A DNA stretch of 64,000 nucleotides, taken from Trichosphaerium sp. ATCC 40318 (lineage: Eukaryota > Discosea > Flabellinia > Trichosidae). The position numbers and the translations under genes were made by a program. Within the stretch, counting starts at the first letter, position 1; the number at the start of each line of letters is the position of its first letter. The stretch is taken from the NCBI GenBank assembly GCA_038496445.1, contig JALMLS010000079.1, positions 62,001-126,000 of the forward strand. Reading direction: 5' to 3'. The notes beneath the pieces are model-generated. The model had not been told where the DNA came from. It made no database searches and saw nothing but the letters and a program-made list of their open reading frames with translations. Shown here one piece after another: positions 38,570 through 48,877 of the stretch.

Positions 38570-40142
38570 CTAAACAGAAAATGTATACGCACCACCGAGT
38601 GCCTTTTTGACAGCCTCGCTGCTCTCGTTCAACTGACCCAATGTCTCCTTGTCCAGTACAATCTTGACTGCGTCACAGTTAGCACCAATGTGCTCTGCGC
38701 GACTAGCTCCTGCGATCACTGAAATGACGTTGTCTTGAGCGAGTACCCAAGCGAGAGCTACTTGCGACATGGTTTTTCCAAGTTTCTCAGCGACCTATAA
38801 ACATGATAGTAAATAACTGTACATGGTACTGTAGTTTCGAGCGGCATTTACCTCCTTCAATTTAGCGATGCATGAAAACAGTTCCTTCTCGCAGCCAGAT
38901 TCCTCGTGGCGGCACATTGGTGATCTTGACTTGTCGAAATGACGAGATCTGCATAATCCAGGGTTCTTGATGGCATCTTCTACACTTGTGTACTTGCCAG
39001 TCAACAGACCTTAAAATTCAAACTTGTTAGCTGTAATTCTTCTCGTTTTTTTTTGTGGCGGTGTAGCAGCCATACCTTGGCCAAGGGGACTGTACGCGAG
39101 GATGCCAATATTGTTCTTTTTGTTTTCATCCATGATTGGACCTTCGATTGTACGTGTCACCAAGTTATAGATCAGTTGGTTCGAAACAATGGTCGTTCCA
39201 GTGGCAGCAGCATCGCGTGTATCCAGAACGCCTAGGGAGACACTTTAGAAACAACGACAAATGGAAAGCAAGCAGAATAATTCTAATGAAAAGGCAGATG
39301 CGATTGTGAGCCGTACCAAAGTTAGAGACGCCTATTGCCTTGATCTTGCCTTGCTCTTGTAATTTTTTAAGTGTAGCCATGGTGTCCTTGATAGGTACGC
39401 TGTGGTTTGGCCAGTGCACTTGGTACAAGTCGAGGTAGTCGGTGTCTAAAAAGAGTGTAAATTAGTTGCACGTGCTTCTACCATTGCTTTATTTGTTGTT
39501 TGTTCCCAATCTCATGGACGCGTACCCAAATTTTTTAATGTTCTACCAATAGCTTCTTCTATTTTGGCAGGTTCTAGGTTAGAGTCGTTGACTTTACTGG
39601 CAATGACATATTCGCTACGTTTCTTTCCACTTTTCTTCAAAGCGACGCCTAGTGCGCGTTCGGATTCGCCCTTTTGGTAGAAGTGTTTGTAGTTGTAAAG
39701 GACATGGAAAGGGCCTTTGCAATGTTTTGTGCGCTTTTGTACACGCATTCAAAAATACGTACATTGCCGTAGCCCTCCGCAGTATCAAAAAAGTTAATGC
39801 CTAAAAATGATTATCAAAAGTTTTTCTGTAGATTGTCGTCAAGTTACGTTTTTACGCTCTCAAAATCGTTTGGGCAGCTTTTAGCCTACAGAACTGACAA
39901 AATATAGCGCGTACCATTCTCAAAGGCGGTCTTTACAATCTTACATTGAACTTCCTCTGTTTGCTTGGCGTAAGTGCCCTAAAAAACAGTTAACAAGTAA
40001 TCCACGCGCCATTCACTGTACTGTAGGATCACCTGAGTATGTGTTAAACTAAATACGTTGTAGTTAACGTACTAAATTGCCATGTTCCTAAACAGACGCG
40101 AGAGACCTTTGGCACACCTTCTGCTAGCACTACGTATTGCAT
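38570..40142 (-). CDS. Aldo-keto reductase
   Basis: The start at 40142 gives MQYVVLAEGVPKVSRVCLGT. The family tetrad is visible: Asp and Tyr in FFDTAEGYG, Lys in YVIASKVND (39590) and His in YQVHWPNHS (39410). GKIKAIGVSNFG follows, and the NADPH-binding C-terminal part SVIAGASRAEHIGANCDA plus ETLGQLNES (38600-38720). The VIAGASR motif is the SxxxG-R cofactor phosphate site. The sequence resembles the Kv-beta/YajO-type AKR branch. It probably reduces small aldehydes in the cytosol; the substrate cannot be told. Several short introns. Head to head with the F-box-GTPase gene (81 nt between starts). Confidence 0.88.
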
Positions 40143-40223
40143 TTCTCGTTGAGTGAGTACGTGTATGTTAAGTAGGATGTTTTTTTGTGAGAAAACTTGA
40201 ACCATGCCTTAAGCGCAGCACGA

Positions 40224-41596
40224 ATGAGCACAACGAACCTTTCAACGACGTCCATATACAATATGCTTACAAGGAAAAAGCGACGAGGCCGTAGGAACCG
40301 TAGAACGCTTGGAAATCTTCGTATGCTAACTGAAGATATTTTTTACATGGTATTTGAATTTTTAACACCTGGTGACATGGTTTCTTTGGCTCTTGGTGCG
40401 CGAAAATTCATTTGACATTACTGTCGCTTTCTACATGTTCCAAGCAATCGTATTTCAACGTTTTACTAACCGCAACGCTTGCTGGTACAGTGAATAGAAC
40501 TTTGCGTGACCTCTCGAATTGGGAAACAACATGGCATGTATTACACGATCGTGAGTTTTGGTACCACAATCATACCTTTCCTGAACAGCTCGCTGGGAAA
40601 ATAAACTGGAAATATTGTTATTCAGAGTGTACTCAACAAGGTACTAACTACACTTAACGGTCTGAACCGTTCAGGCCGTCACCATTGACACTCTCCTAGA
40701 GAGAGGGCGGGTGCAGGTCAATAAAGTGCTGACAGAAACAGAAGACAGACTGAGCAGTGTAAAAGGATTCTTCAGCAAGCTATTGGGCGAAAGAGAATCA
40801 GGAGGTGTGCCATTAATTTTAAAGTCTTTGTTCTTTTTATTGAATGACACTTACACAACCATAAAAAGGTCTAGAATGGCACTGCAGTTATGCACCTATA
40901 AAGATGCGTATTGCGATCATTGGACAATACGCTGCAGGTAACCCATTTTGTCCCACTACCTGACAATCTTACATCCTTTTCAACATCTTCTTATTATTAC
41001 CATAGGTAAGACGTCTCTGGTGCAAAGGTTGGTATACAATTCATTCGATGCAGAGTATAATATAACAATGGGGTAAAAACTCTTTGAACCACGTGTACCA
41101 AAAAACCTTTAGCTTATTTTTTTTTTCGTTGCTAGTTTCTTGGTTTTCAAGACAAAGGTTCGTGTTGGTGATAAGGTGGTCTCACTGCACATCCACGATG
41201 CCTCTGGCCAAGAACGTTATGCTGCACTTCTAGCTAGACTAGCTACAACAGTAGATCATACTATACTGGTGTATGACATTACTAGCAAGGTACACTTTTT
41301 CAAGTTATTTCAAGGTTTAACTTACGTACGCATAGGACTCTTTGGACACCTTAAAAGTGCGACTGGAAGACCAAAGAAGCAAGAAGGCAGTATCTATCAT
41401 TGGCACAAAATCAGATATGGAATGTAGACGTAAACTGATAAAGGCTGACATGGAGAACTATGCAAAGGACGCAGGTGTTCAATACCTTGGCGAGTCTAGC
41501 GCAAAGGACAATATTAACGTCACAGAAGCTTTTCAGACTATTTGTGCCGAGCACTTACGAAAATGTGAGCTACTGGCTAATCTCACACCATCCTAA
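40224..41596 (+). CDS. F-box protein fused to a Ras/Rab-like GTPase
   Basis: A basic leader (MLTRKKRRGRRNRR) precedes an F-box (LRMLTEDIFYMVFEFLTPGD, then LVNRTLRDLSNWETTWHVLH, DREFWYH). A short helical linker follows (RVQVNKVLTETEDRLSSVKG, FFSKLLGERESG). A 64-nt intron (40805-40868) joins ESGGLEWHCSYAPIK in frame to a small GTPase: G1 IIGQYAAGKTSLVQRL, G3 HIHDASGQERYAALLA, G4 GTKSD and G5 GESSAKDN. The C-terminus KCELLANLTPS has no prenylation cysteine. The F-box would dock to SKP1 of an SCF ligase, so nucleotide-dependent substrate choice is a tempting inference. An alternative is a separate GTPase gene starting at 40904, but only about 35 nt would separate it from the F-box exon intron. 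Confidence 0.8.
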
Positions 41597-41688
41597 GCCA
41601 CGTGATAAAGGCGTATAAATAATAAAGAATACACGTGATTTTGCAACTGAGCGTTTATTTTATTTTGTACATTGTAGTTATGTAACAC

Positions 41689-42336
41689 CTACGAACTATG
41701 AGATACGCCTAATCGTTCCATTTGGTGATCAGCGCCTTTCATTCTTTCACTATGTGTAGTTGTGGCTGTTGCACTCATTCCAGCAATCGCGCTCGAGTCG
41801 TCGTTTAGCTTTTCGCCAGCTGCATCAGATTCGTTGTCGTTCATCGTTTCGTCATCTGATGATGACACAGAGGAGCTACCTAGGTCATCATAGCTCTCCG
41901 AATCTAACTCATCACTGTACTCCCATGAATTCTCTGGCTGCTGGTTTTTGTTAGGTTGGATTGTAAGCTTATCGTCTTTTTTCTTCTCCTTCCTAGCTTT
42001 TAATTTTAGGAGAATCCACCCAATAAACAATATGCTCATAAAAACAGCAAGGCCAACGGCTATTACTCCTAAAAACGCAAAAATCAGCACATCACGTGAT
42101 CATGTAGTGTTGCTTTAGATTTAGAGTGACGATTTCAGGGTTTTTCGATGCAGCTTGCGTACAGAAGAGCTACAGCACGCATCAATACAATTATTTGATA
42201 AAACACGTTTTAAAACCCGTTTTTGAGGCCAACAAACAGCTGGAAGCAAATGCTACGCACGTGTCAGTTGCTCCCCTTCGGAAAGCGACTCCGATGGTGT
42301 GGTTGTGGCAGGTTGCGTAGTTGTGACGTTAGACAT
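41689..42336 (-). CDS. Single-pass membrane protein with acidic Ser/Asp-rich tail
   Basis: The start at 42336 gives MSNVTTTQPATTTPSESLSE, a short Thr/Ser-rich ectodomain with no clear signal peptide. After a roughly 170-nt intron come GVIAVGLAVFMSILFIGWIL (TM), a basic stop-transfer stretch (KLKARKEKKKDDK) and a disordered acidic tail (SDELDSESYDDLG, SSDDETMNDNESDA) ending ERLGVSHSS at 41689. Unrecognised; probably a type III (N-out) membrane protein. Confidence 0.6.
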
Positions 42337-42517
42337 ATTAACCCACTATAGAGACACAGCGTGCGTAGTTGTGAACTTGAAGCAAACAAAAGTACAAAGT
42401 TAACACAGTATTGATAAGAAAATCAGTTCCGGTTTTGGCAAGCAATTTCTGCAACTGTCAAATAATTTACTGCTCTTTTTTTTTTGTTTTACACTTTGTT
42501 TTTCATCTATCTATGCT

Positions 42518-43625
42518 TTACACCCAGTAATTCAACTTCGAATACCAAAGTGGCTTGTTTTGGGATCCTACAGGGACATAGTCAGCGGACAGTAGATATA
42601 CGCGGCTGCAACTGCGGAGGAAGGAGGAAATGGAGGCGATTTCTCAAAAATGAAGGGTAAACACGTACACTGGAGGGAATCCCTTGGCACCGTATGCATA
42701 TTCAGGGGCACATGTGAGTTTTGATTTTTCTCCAACGCTCATCTAATGAGTTGAGGTTTTAGCACAAGCAAAAAAAAGGTGATGGATTTTTCCTACCTGC
42801 ATCACACCTTCGTCCCATCCACGGATAACTTGTCCTTTTCCAATAACAAATTCGAAAGGATCGTTACGGTCGCGTGAACTATCGAATTTCTTGCCATCGA
42901 GCAACTAAAAATCGTTACTATTGAAAAAAAAAGATAGCTCTACTCGGTTTTTCTTTTATACTTGTTGCGCCAAATTTGGGCTTCAAAGTTTAATATTTAT
43001 GACGTACGGTACCTAGAAAGTGTGAGATTGATTAAACAATTATCGGGACGCCTTTTTTTGCCTTGGAGGCAAGAGAAAAAAACAAAAAAGCGTTTGGCGC
43101 CAAGTTTGGTCGTTTTTCGTCCGTTTGATATGATTTTGGTATAACTTACCGACATAATGAACACTGACTGTCTGTCCCTCTATTGGAAAAGTTTTACCGT
43201 CTCCTGGAGTGATTACATCGCGTTTGAAGGTAGTAACGGCGTCTGCGGAATAAAATCGAGTAATGGCTTTTGGAACGTTTAGTGACCAGTTAGATATTTG
43301 ATTAACGCGTGTTGCCTTCTTAACTAGAGGGTTTACAGGTTTGCGTGCTAAAAGATACGTAAGGGAAACGTTCTCTTGTTATTCAATGGTATTCAGTGGC
43401 TACTTTGCAACATAAGCTGCAGCCACAAATCGAAAGTTTTCTGCGAGGCCATATTTGACAATGAGCTTCAATTATACCTGTTTTTGAAGTAGTATAGTAC
43501 GATCTTTTAGGTTGTGCTCCTACTCTAGCATTGCTGTACAATTGTGAGTTTATAACAATCAATCGAAGCTTATATTACCGTGAGAGCCCTTGGGCGCGAC
43601 TGGCGTTCAAAAGAATCCTTTGCAT
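42518..43625 (-). CDS. Mitochondrial FKBP-type peptidyl-prolyl isomerase
   Basis: The start at 43625 gives a presequence-like leader ([20 protein letters not shown], then [12 protein letters not shown] and [15 protein letters not shown]) over several exons. RFYSA suits mitochondrial peptidase cleavage. The FKBP12 fold follows: [75 protein letters not shown] and the last strand [11 protein letters not shown]. The active-site residues (Tyr in HYV, Asp in FDSSRDR, Val-Ile-Trp in QVIRGW, Tyr in YAYG) are retained, so rapamycin/FK506 binding and PPIase activity are expected. Family is certain; mitochondrial location is inferred from the leader. Confidence 0.85.
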
Positions 43626-43867
43626 GAGGCTTGTAGAATAAGTTTCAAGGCGTAGTGAGCTGTGTTAAGGCACGGTACTGACTTCATCACAACCATCAAA
43701 AAAGGCGACCATGAACTCAATCTGTTGCATATCACTTAACCGCCAGTTTATTATTTAGTATCTCATGCTGTTTTAAATAGTTTTATGGCGCAGTAGTGCA
43801 AGATTTTAGTAGCATGTCAAAATGGTTTCTTTTTTTTCAAATATGATTACAAGTTGAGTTAATAACC

Positions 43868-45097
43868 TTAGCTCCTCAGATCCTTTTTAAGGTCTTCAAT
43901 TGTATTTGGTGGCAAATTTGTCATGTGAGGAAAATTAGGATGTTCTGAACCCATTGTGGCCTCTGTGCAGGCCTTGAAATCGGTAATCTTGAGCAGATGT
44001 CAGAGTTGCAAACAAGAGTAAACTCAGTGACTTACCTGTTCTGGCGTTAACTCAAACTTGAGAAAGTGAACTGCGCTTGTTATACCATCATCATCAGTAC
44101 GCTATAATTAAAATCAGCTTTCTTACAGGCGTAGCTTATATTGACGTACCTCAACATCAGTATCTGTGGGTTTAGCGATTACTTTGTGAGGTCCGAATTT
44201 AAGATACATTGAGTTTTCGATGTGACCTACACGTGCGATCAATTACTGCCACGTTATCTCATGTTTACCTAGTGTAGCTAGTTCTTTCTCTCTTTTCTCT
44301 TTGTTCGGTATCTCCAACATAAAAGTGAAGACTAAGGGAAATAATAAGTTACCAAAGACAAAGATGTATATGTTAATCACGTGCCAAGTTCTGATCCTTG
44401 AGGTATAAGAGGATTGAAAGCTAATATTTGATCTTCTATTACCTCTTCGTGATCTGCAGACGAGCCAGCGAGTTCAGCGTATATCATTTCGTGAACCTTA
44501 TAGACGTTGACATGTTGAAATAGACATGTTGACATATTTATTCTTTGTTTTCTTTTTTGACGTACTTGCATCCACACAAGGTCGTAGTTTTCGAAGATAA
44601 TGTTACCACAAGGTCCTAGCTGCGTATGGTTATGGTGTGAAGGTGGATTGGGAACTCTAAGAGGATCGTATTAAAATCATTTTTGCGTACAAATATTCTC
44701 CGTTTGTTTTTCATCTCTCTGCGCATTGGATAGAAGTGAGTGCGTCTCTTTTCCGTGTACGGTTGAAGCGGCCAAATAATGTCATCCCGAACAATTTTTT
44801 GCGTGTTAGATGCTACAGTAGATGGCACTTGCTCTAGCAACGCCGGTGACGCATAGTTTCGCACTAATTGTACAAGTACGTTAATGTCAATGATAAACAG
44901 CTATGCATACACGCTCTGGTATCCAAATTACGCGTGCGAAGTGATTTTTGCCCGGATTGGTGTCTACTGACCTGAGTTGTGAAATTAACATGGAGTATTA
45001 ACGCATACCGTACACTTGCTACAATAGATTGGTTACGTAAGTAGTGTCGAAGCATAGGTATTTTGTAATCAGAAAACGTAAAACCCAATCTAGTCAA
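43868..45097 (-). CDS. DUF3501-family protein, probably mitochondrial
   Basis: The start at 45097 gives MTRLGFTFSDYKIPMLRHYL, a basic leader. Core exons read VRDDIIWPLQPYTEKRRTHF, YPMRREMKNKRRI, LGPCGNIIFENYDLVWMQV, VHEMIYAELAGSS, QILAFNPLIPQGSELGT, VERTDDDGITSAVHFLKFEL and a tail EHPNFPHM...KDLRS. The order [DIxPLxxY]-[GPxxxxxFENxDxxxxQxxEM]-[YNxLxPxxxELxAT]-[VHFLxF]-[HP.Y] is the bacterial DUF3501 pattern; bacterial members sit next to rubrerythrin/Fe-S genes. Function is unknown. Divergent from the APH-like kinase with 152 nt between starts. Confidence 0.75.
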
Positions 45098-45249
45098 CCA
45101 AAATAAAACTGTGAATTAACCTCACCTAGCTTTTTTCCGAGTAGATTTCGTGCTATTGACGAAGACAGAGAACCTAGTAATTTGATATTAAGCAACACGT
45201 GGAGTTGAAGAGCCAAACGTGGCACAAGAGTGTATTGTAAAAGACCCAA

Positions 45250-46338
45250 ATGTCAGCGAAAGAGCGCCTTGCGCCCTTGTTAGCCAAACTTAGCGTAACT
45301 CAACAGAAACAATTATTAGATTCTAAAAGCGTGTATCACGATGCTGCTGTACTAGAGAACGAGCTACGACGCCAAGGCGTTACTGTATACTACAAAAAAC
45401 AACCACCAATCGATCACAAGCTTATAATAAAAGAGTTGGCCGACTATAACATTACAACCGTTCAAGATTTGCAACATAGCGATGGGGTTGTACATAGTTT
45501 ATATATCGTTCAGTCTGGCGCTAAAAAATACGTTTTGAAGGTATGTCCAGCATTGTGGCAACGTAGAAAGGTTGAGAATGAAGTCAATTCGATGAAACTT
45601 GCCGCTAAATTAGTGACGGATGTACACGTGCCAATACTTTTGAGGTATTGCAACGACTACCAAAAGTGCGCTTTTAAGAGGGAGTATATTCTTATGGAGT
45701 ACATACCTGGCGTAACACTAAAGAGCCTGGAAGGAAAGGAAATTTATACCGTCGCTGACAGTATAGCTGACAAAGGATTTAAGTCTTTGTCCAAGGTGTC
45801 GTTCTCATCTATTGGAAGGCTTGTACAAAATGGAAACGAGGAATTTGTTGTAAGAGCAGGTGTAGAGCATCTGAACAGGAAGGATGACGATGAAGGACTA
45901 ACACTTAGAGAGGACATGATCGAGCGGCTTCAAGTGGCACTTCAACTCGCACCTAGACCTAACGATGAAGATGTGAGCCAAGTCATAAAAGAGATAAATG
46001 TCTGGATATCACGGTTAAAGTCTATGCCTGACGACATGTTTCCGAAAGATATAAAATTCAGCCATTACGATGAACATGACGGTAATATCATGGTTGAGTT
46101 GACAGACACTGGAAGTGTTAAGCGTATTACTCTACTAGACTGGGAATGGGCAGGTCCTCATTTATCAAAAAATGTTAAATGTCCCTTGTACGATACATTG
46201 TCCTCTTTGGCCTGGGCCACGTACACACTCAATGCTATACAAAGATGGGATGATGTTAAAGATGATAGAAAGGGTAGAAAAGATGCCATTGAAGAAATCA
46301 AAAAATACCTTACCAAGTTAAAACAGTTTAAGGTGTAA
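45250..46338 (+). CDS. APH/choline-kinase-like small-molecule kinase, intronless
   Basis: An uninterrupted 362-codon frame, striking among intron-rich neighbours. Kinase-like landmarks: Lys97 in YVLKVCP (ATP-binding lysine), Glu111 in KVENEVNSMKL, the hinge YILMEYIPGVTL (147-158), the catalytic loop HYDEHDGN (His272, Asp274, Asn279; the HxDxxxxN of APH kinases) and Asp297 in LLDWEWAG (metal-binding, DFG equivalent). The N-terminal 90 residues are helical, with a distinct DHKLIIKELADYNITTVQDL stretch. It likely phosphorylates a small alcohol or amino-sugar-type substrate; which one cannot be told. Either a retrocopy or a recent acquisition could explain the missing introns. Confidence 0.85.
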   Translation: MSAKERLAPLLAKLSVTQQKQLLDSKSVYHDAAVLENELRRQGVTVYYKKQPPIDHKLIIKELADYNITTVQDLQHSDGVVHSLYIVQSGAKKYVLKVCPALWQRRKVENEVNSMKLAAKLVTDVHVPILLRYCNDYQKCAFKREYILMEYIPGVTLKSLEGKEIYTVADSIADKGFKSLSKVSFSSIGRLVQNGNEEFVVRAGVEHLNRKDDDEGLTLREDMIERLQVALQLAPRPNDEDVSQVIKEINVWISRLKSMPDDMFPKDIKFSHYDEHDGNIMVELTDTGSVKRITLLDWEWAGPHLSKNVKCPLYDTLSSLAWATYTLNAIQRWDDVKDDRKGRKDAIEEIKKYLTKLKQFKV

Positions 46339-46411
46339 ATAAATCTTTTTTCTAGTTTCATAATGGTGCTAGTAGTTCGTGGTACTTACCGCTAAACCGT
46401 GAACGTGTTGG

Positions 46412-46599
46412 CTAATCGCAATGAATATGTGAAATAGAGTTTGGTACTTGCTCTTTGTTATTGAACACCTTGCACGGTGTCATCAACTGGCCAAGTATTT
46501 GTTCCGTCAATGCGTGTATTGTCAAAAGGTGTTTGTGCAAATCAGGATTTTCGGTAGTACTTTTACTGGCAATGTCGTGTGAGGTTCCACCTCACTCTG
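46412..46599 (-). CDS. Possible C-terminal exon of an unplaced minus-strand gene
   Basis: After a potential acceptor at about 46600, an open frame reads SHDIASKSTTENPDLHKHLL, then ILGQLMTPCKVFNNKEQVPN and a stop at 46412. Amino-acid composition is normal and unlike the AT-rich shadows around it, but I could not place an upstream exon. The remaining gap 46600-47200 shows nothing else I can support. Confidence 0.25.
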
Positions 46600-47202
46600 G
46601 TGGCGAGTGTGTTGATAAGCTTTGGCATAGTGGTTTATAAACATGAGCAACTATATAGTTCATCAAAACAAAACCATAGCATGTGTCAGCTTTGTAAACA
46701 TAGGTGCAATACAAAAACTGGTTTTGCATTTCCAATATTTTGGTCTTCTACCGATCCAGTGATCTTTGTAGGTTAGCTATATGGAAAATATTGAGAAACT
46801 AAGCGGCTAAGACACTATTTATCATATAAAATACATGTACCAGCACTAGCGTGGCGAAGCTATTTCGTACCTTTTTGGTTTCTGTTAGCTGTTAGCTTTT
46901 ATCCTCTTGCGAAAAGACGTTTTTTTGTTGGTGTTGTTCTTGAAGCTGTACAGTTAATAAATAGTCTGTAAGGTTAATCAGTTTATAAATCTCATTTGGA
47001 GGTACACTTCCAAAGATGTTACAATGTATGGAATAAACAAAGAAAATAAGATTATAGTTTGAAAACTATTCTAGGTATGTTAAAGGTAGCAGACATCCTA
47101 GGATTAACAATAGGTTGAAATGCCCAAAGGGGTGATACAAACATCACAATGCAAGCCTACCATACGGGCGAAAAAGGTGTTGTGGTTTAGTACATTGTGG
47201 CT

Positions 47203-47684
47203 ATGTACATACCTCAAGGACGACGCTGTTGTCTCCTTCGAGATTTAACTGATCGCAACATCACTACTGGTGGTACTTTTGTACCAGACATAGAAGGGTA
47301 CACAGTTGCATTGCCACGTGTTGTTCAACTAAACGGGATGCAAAGTACTAGACTAACATGTTACTTTGCATTTTTGGGAGCTTACAAAACTGCTACTGAA
47401 CGCACATATATTACAGTAACTGTAGAATATCATAACATTTTGGTAAGGGTTACAGAGGAAAATGGGTAAGGATATAACTTCAATAAAGTACTCAATTACA
47501 TCTCCGCTAAAATGTATGAAGTATGTTTGACGTTATTCAACTACTCTCCTCGCAGCTTTACTTAGTTCCATCTTCAGGTTATACGTGTTATAGGAGAATA
47601 CGTATTCAGAGGTGGAATGCACGGGCAATTGTATCAGCAAGCAGGTTGCATTACAAAGTCAAGGTAGTTCTGTTAATCCTGTAA
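47203..47684 (+). CDS. Weakly supported small hypothetical gene
   Basis: The ATG at 47203 opens MYIPQGRRCCLLRDLTDRNI, continues GGTFVPDIEGYTVALPRVVQ and ITVTVEYHNIL. A GTAAGG donor then allows an in-frame join to LYLVPSSGYTCYRRIRIQRW and a stop at 47682-47684. The beta-like alternation is plausible, but no family is recognised. An alternative reading of the same region is an upstream exon (MPKGVIQTSQCKPTIRAKK, 47118) spliced to DDAVVSFEI and a stop at about 47250. Confidence 0.3.
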
Positions 47685-47747
47685 CGAGAGTAAAGCAAGT
47701 GCGGATAAAAGGAAAATAGTGGCTCAATATTTCAAGTTGGTGTAAAC

Positions 47748-48690
47748 ATGTCGTCGCCTCAGTTGGAGGTGCAGATCAAAAGTAAAACACGTGCTAATAA
47801 GATACATAGCAATTATATCCTGAGTTGGTGTTGTTGGTATTAGAACATCTCTCAGTCTGTTCTTTAGCCCGAGCGATGCGGACATGTAGATTGTGGTGCG
47901 CTTTAGGAGATTCTAAGAGCGTTTGGGTGCGACATTTGAAATATATTACATCAAAGTCAGAGAGCAAGGCGATATACAGGCAGATAGGTTTACAATCACT
48001 TAAGAAGCGATACAAGGCGTTATCTCAACCTTTACGCTGTGCACGTGATGGTACGACTGCTAAGAACGTCATATTTATTTTAGTCTAAAAGGCTTTTGTA
48101 GTCTCAGGTAACCCCACGTGGAAAACGCTAAGTGTGTGGCCGAAGCGTGTAAAGTGCAATTCAAAAAATTCTTCCCTTATCATTGGTACGTAATGAAAGT
48201 GTTCACATGTGATGGTAATGAGTCTAGACAGCTGTCCAATAACAGAAGGTGCATGGCTATTTGAGATTGGTGTCAATAGACGTTTATTTGCTATGGCCAT
48301 GGGATTTGCAAGCTATGACATTGATTTACAAAGAGATGTAGAGTACTGCCAAGGTTGAAAAACAAACAACACTTGATTTATTTTTTTTAACACCGGAATG
48401 TTGAAATAGGTTTTATTGGCTATTATCATGGTGGATATAGCCTCAATATTGTGGAAAGAGGGAGACGCGTTATACAGCGACGTGCTTATCAGCCTTCAGA
48501 CTTGCCTGCGTTTACAGCTGATGCAATGACGACTGTACTTCTAGATATGGATAATCACGTGTTTTGTGTTCTACGTGATGGAAAGAAAACGCGTTGGAAA
48601 GCGGACATAAACGTAGACGGGCCATTATATCCAATCGTATGGGCTAACAACCAATGTACGGTCAAAGCAACACTACTTGTATTTAAATAA
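47748..48690 (+). CDS. F-box/SPRY-domain protein (FBXO45-like)
   Basis: The start MSSPQLE (47748) is spliced to an F-box (VLLVLEHLSVCSLARAMRTC, RLWCALGDSKSVWVRHLKYI). Later exons form a SPRY domain: FPYHWYVMKVF-type strand region, MGFASYDIDLQRDVEYCQG, GFIGYYHGGYSLNIVERGRR, DLPAFTADAMTTVLLDMDNH, VFCVLRDGKKTRWKADINVD, GPLYPIVWANNQCTVKATLL. The combination is that of FBXO45/Fsn, the substrate receptor of a PHR-type SKP1 ubiquitin ligase. A GTATTT...GGTAG intron at 48679-48714 could replace the last residues and move the stop to 48722; I kept the simple end. Confidence 0.72.
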
Positions 48691-48877
48691 GAATTCTTCT
48701 AACTGTGATGGTAGGCGACATCATAACACTTCATTATCCTAAGAGAGTCGATGGTCAAAGCTTTGAGATGGTAAACAAGGGAGTGGAGATAGACAAAACA
48801 GTATGTTTGAATAAAACTTGACTTCTTTTTTTTTTTTTTTGTACTGGTTTACAATTCAGTTTTAAATTACGTTTGCA

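Noticed and set aside
38375-38722. 115-codon plus-strand ORF (MARKRVLLLYLNKEVK...)
   Set aside because: Its second half is antisense to the conserved C-terminal exon of the aldo-keto reductase and the first half has no homology or splice support; most likely 3'-flank noise.
40904-41596. GTPase as an independent gene with its own ATG at 40904
   Set aside because: The upstream F-box exon splices in frame into the GTPase and the gap leaves no room for a poly-A site and promoter; retained only as the alternative in the fusion entry.
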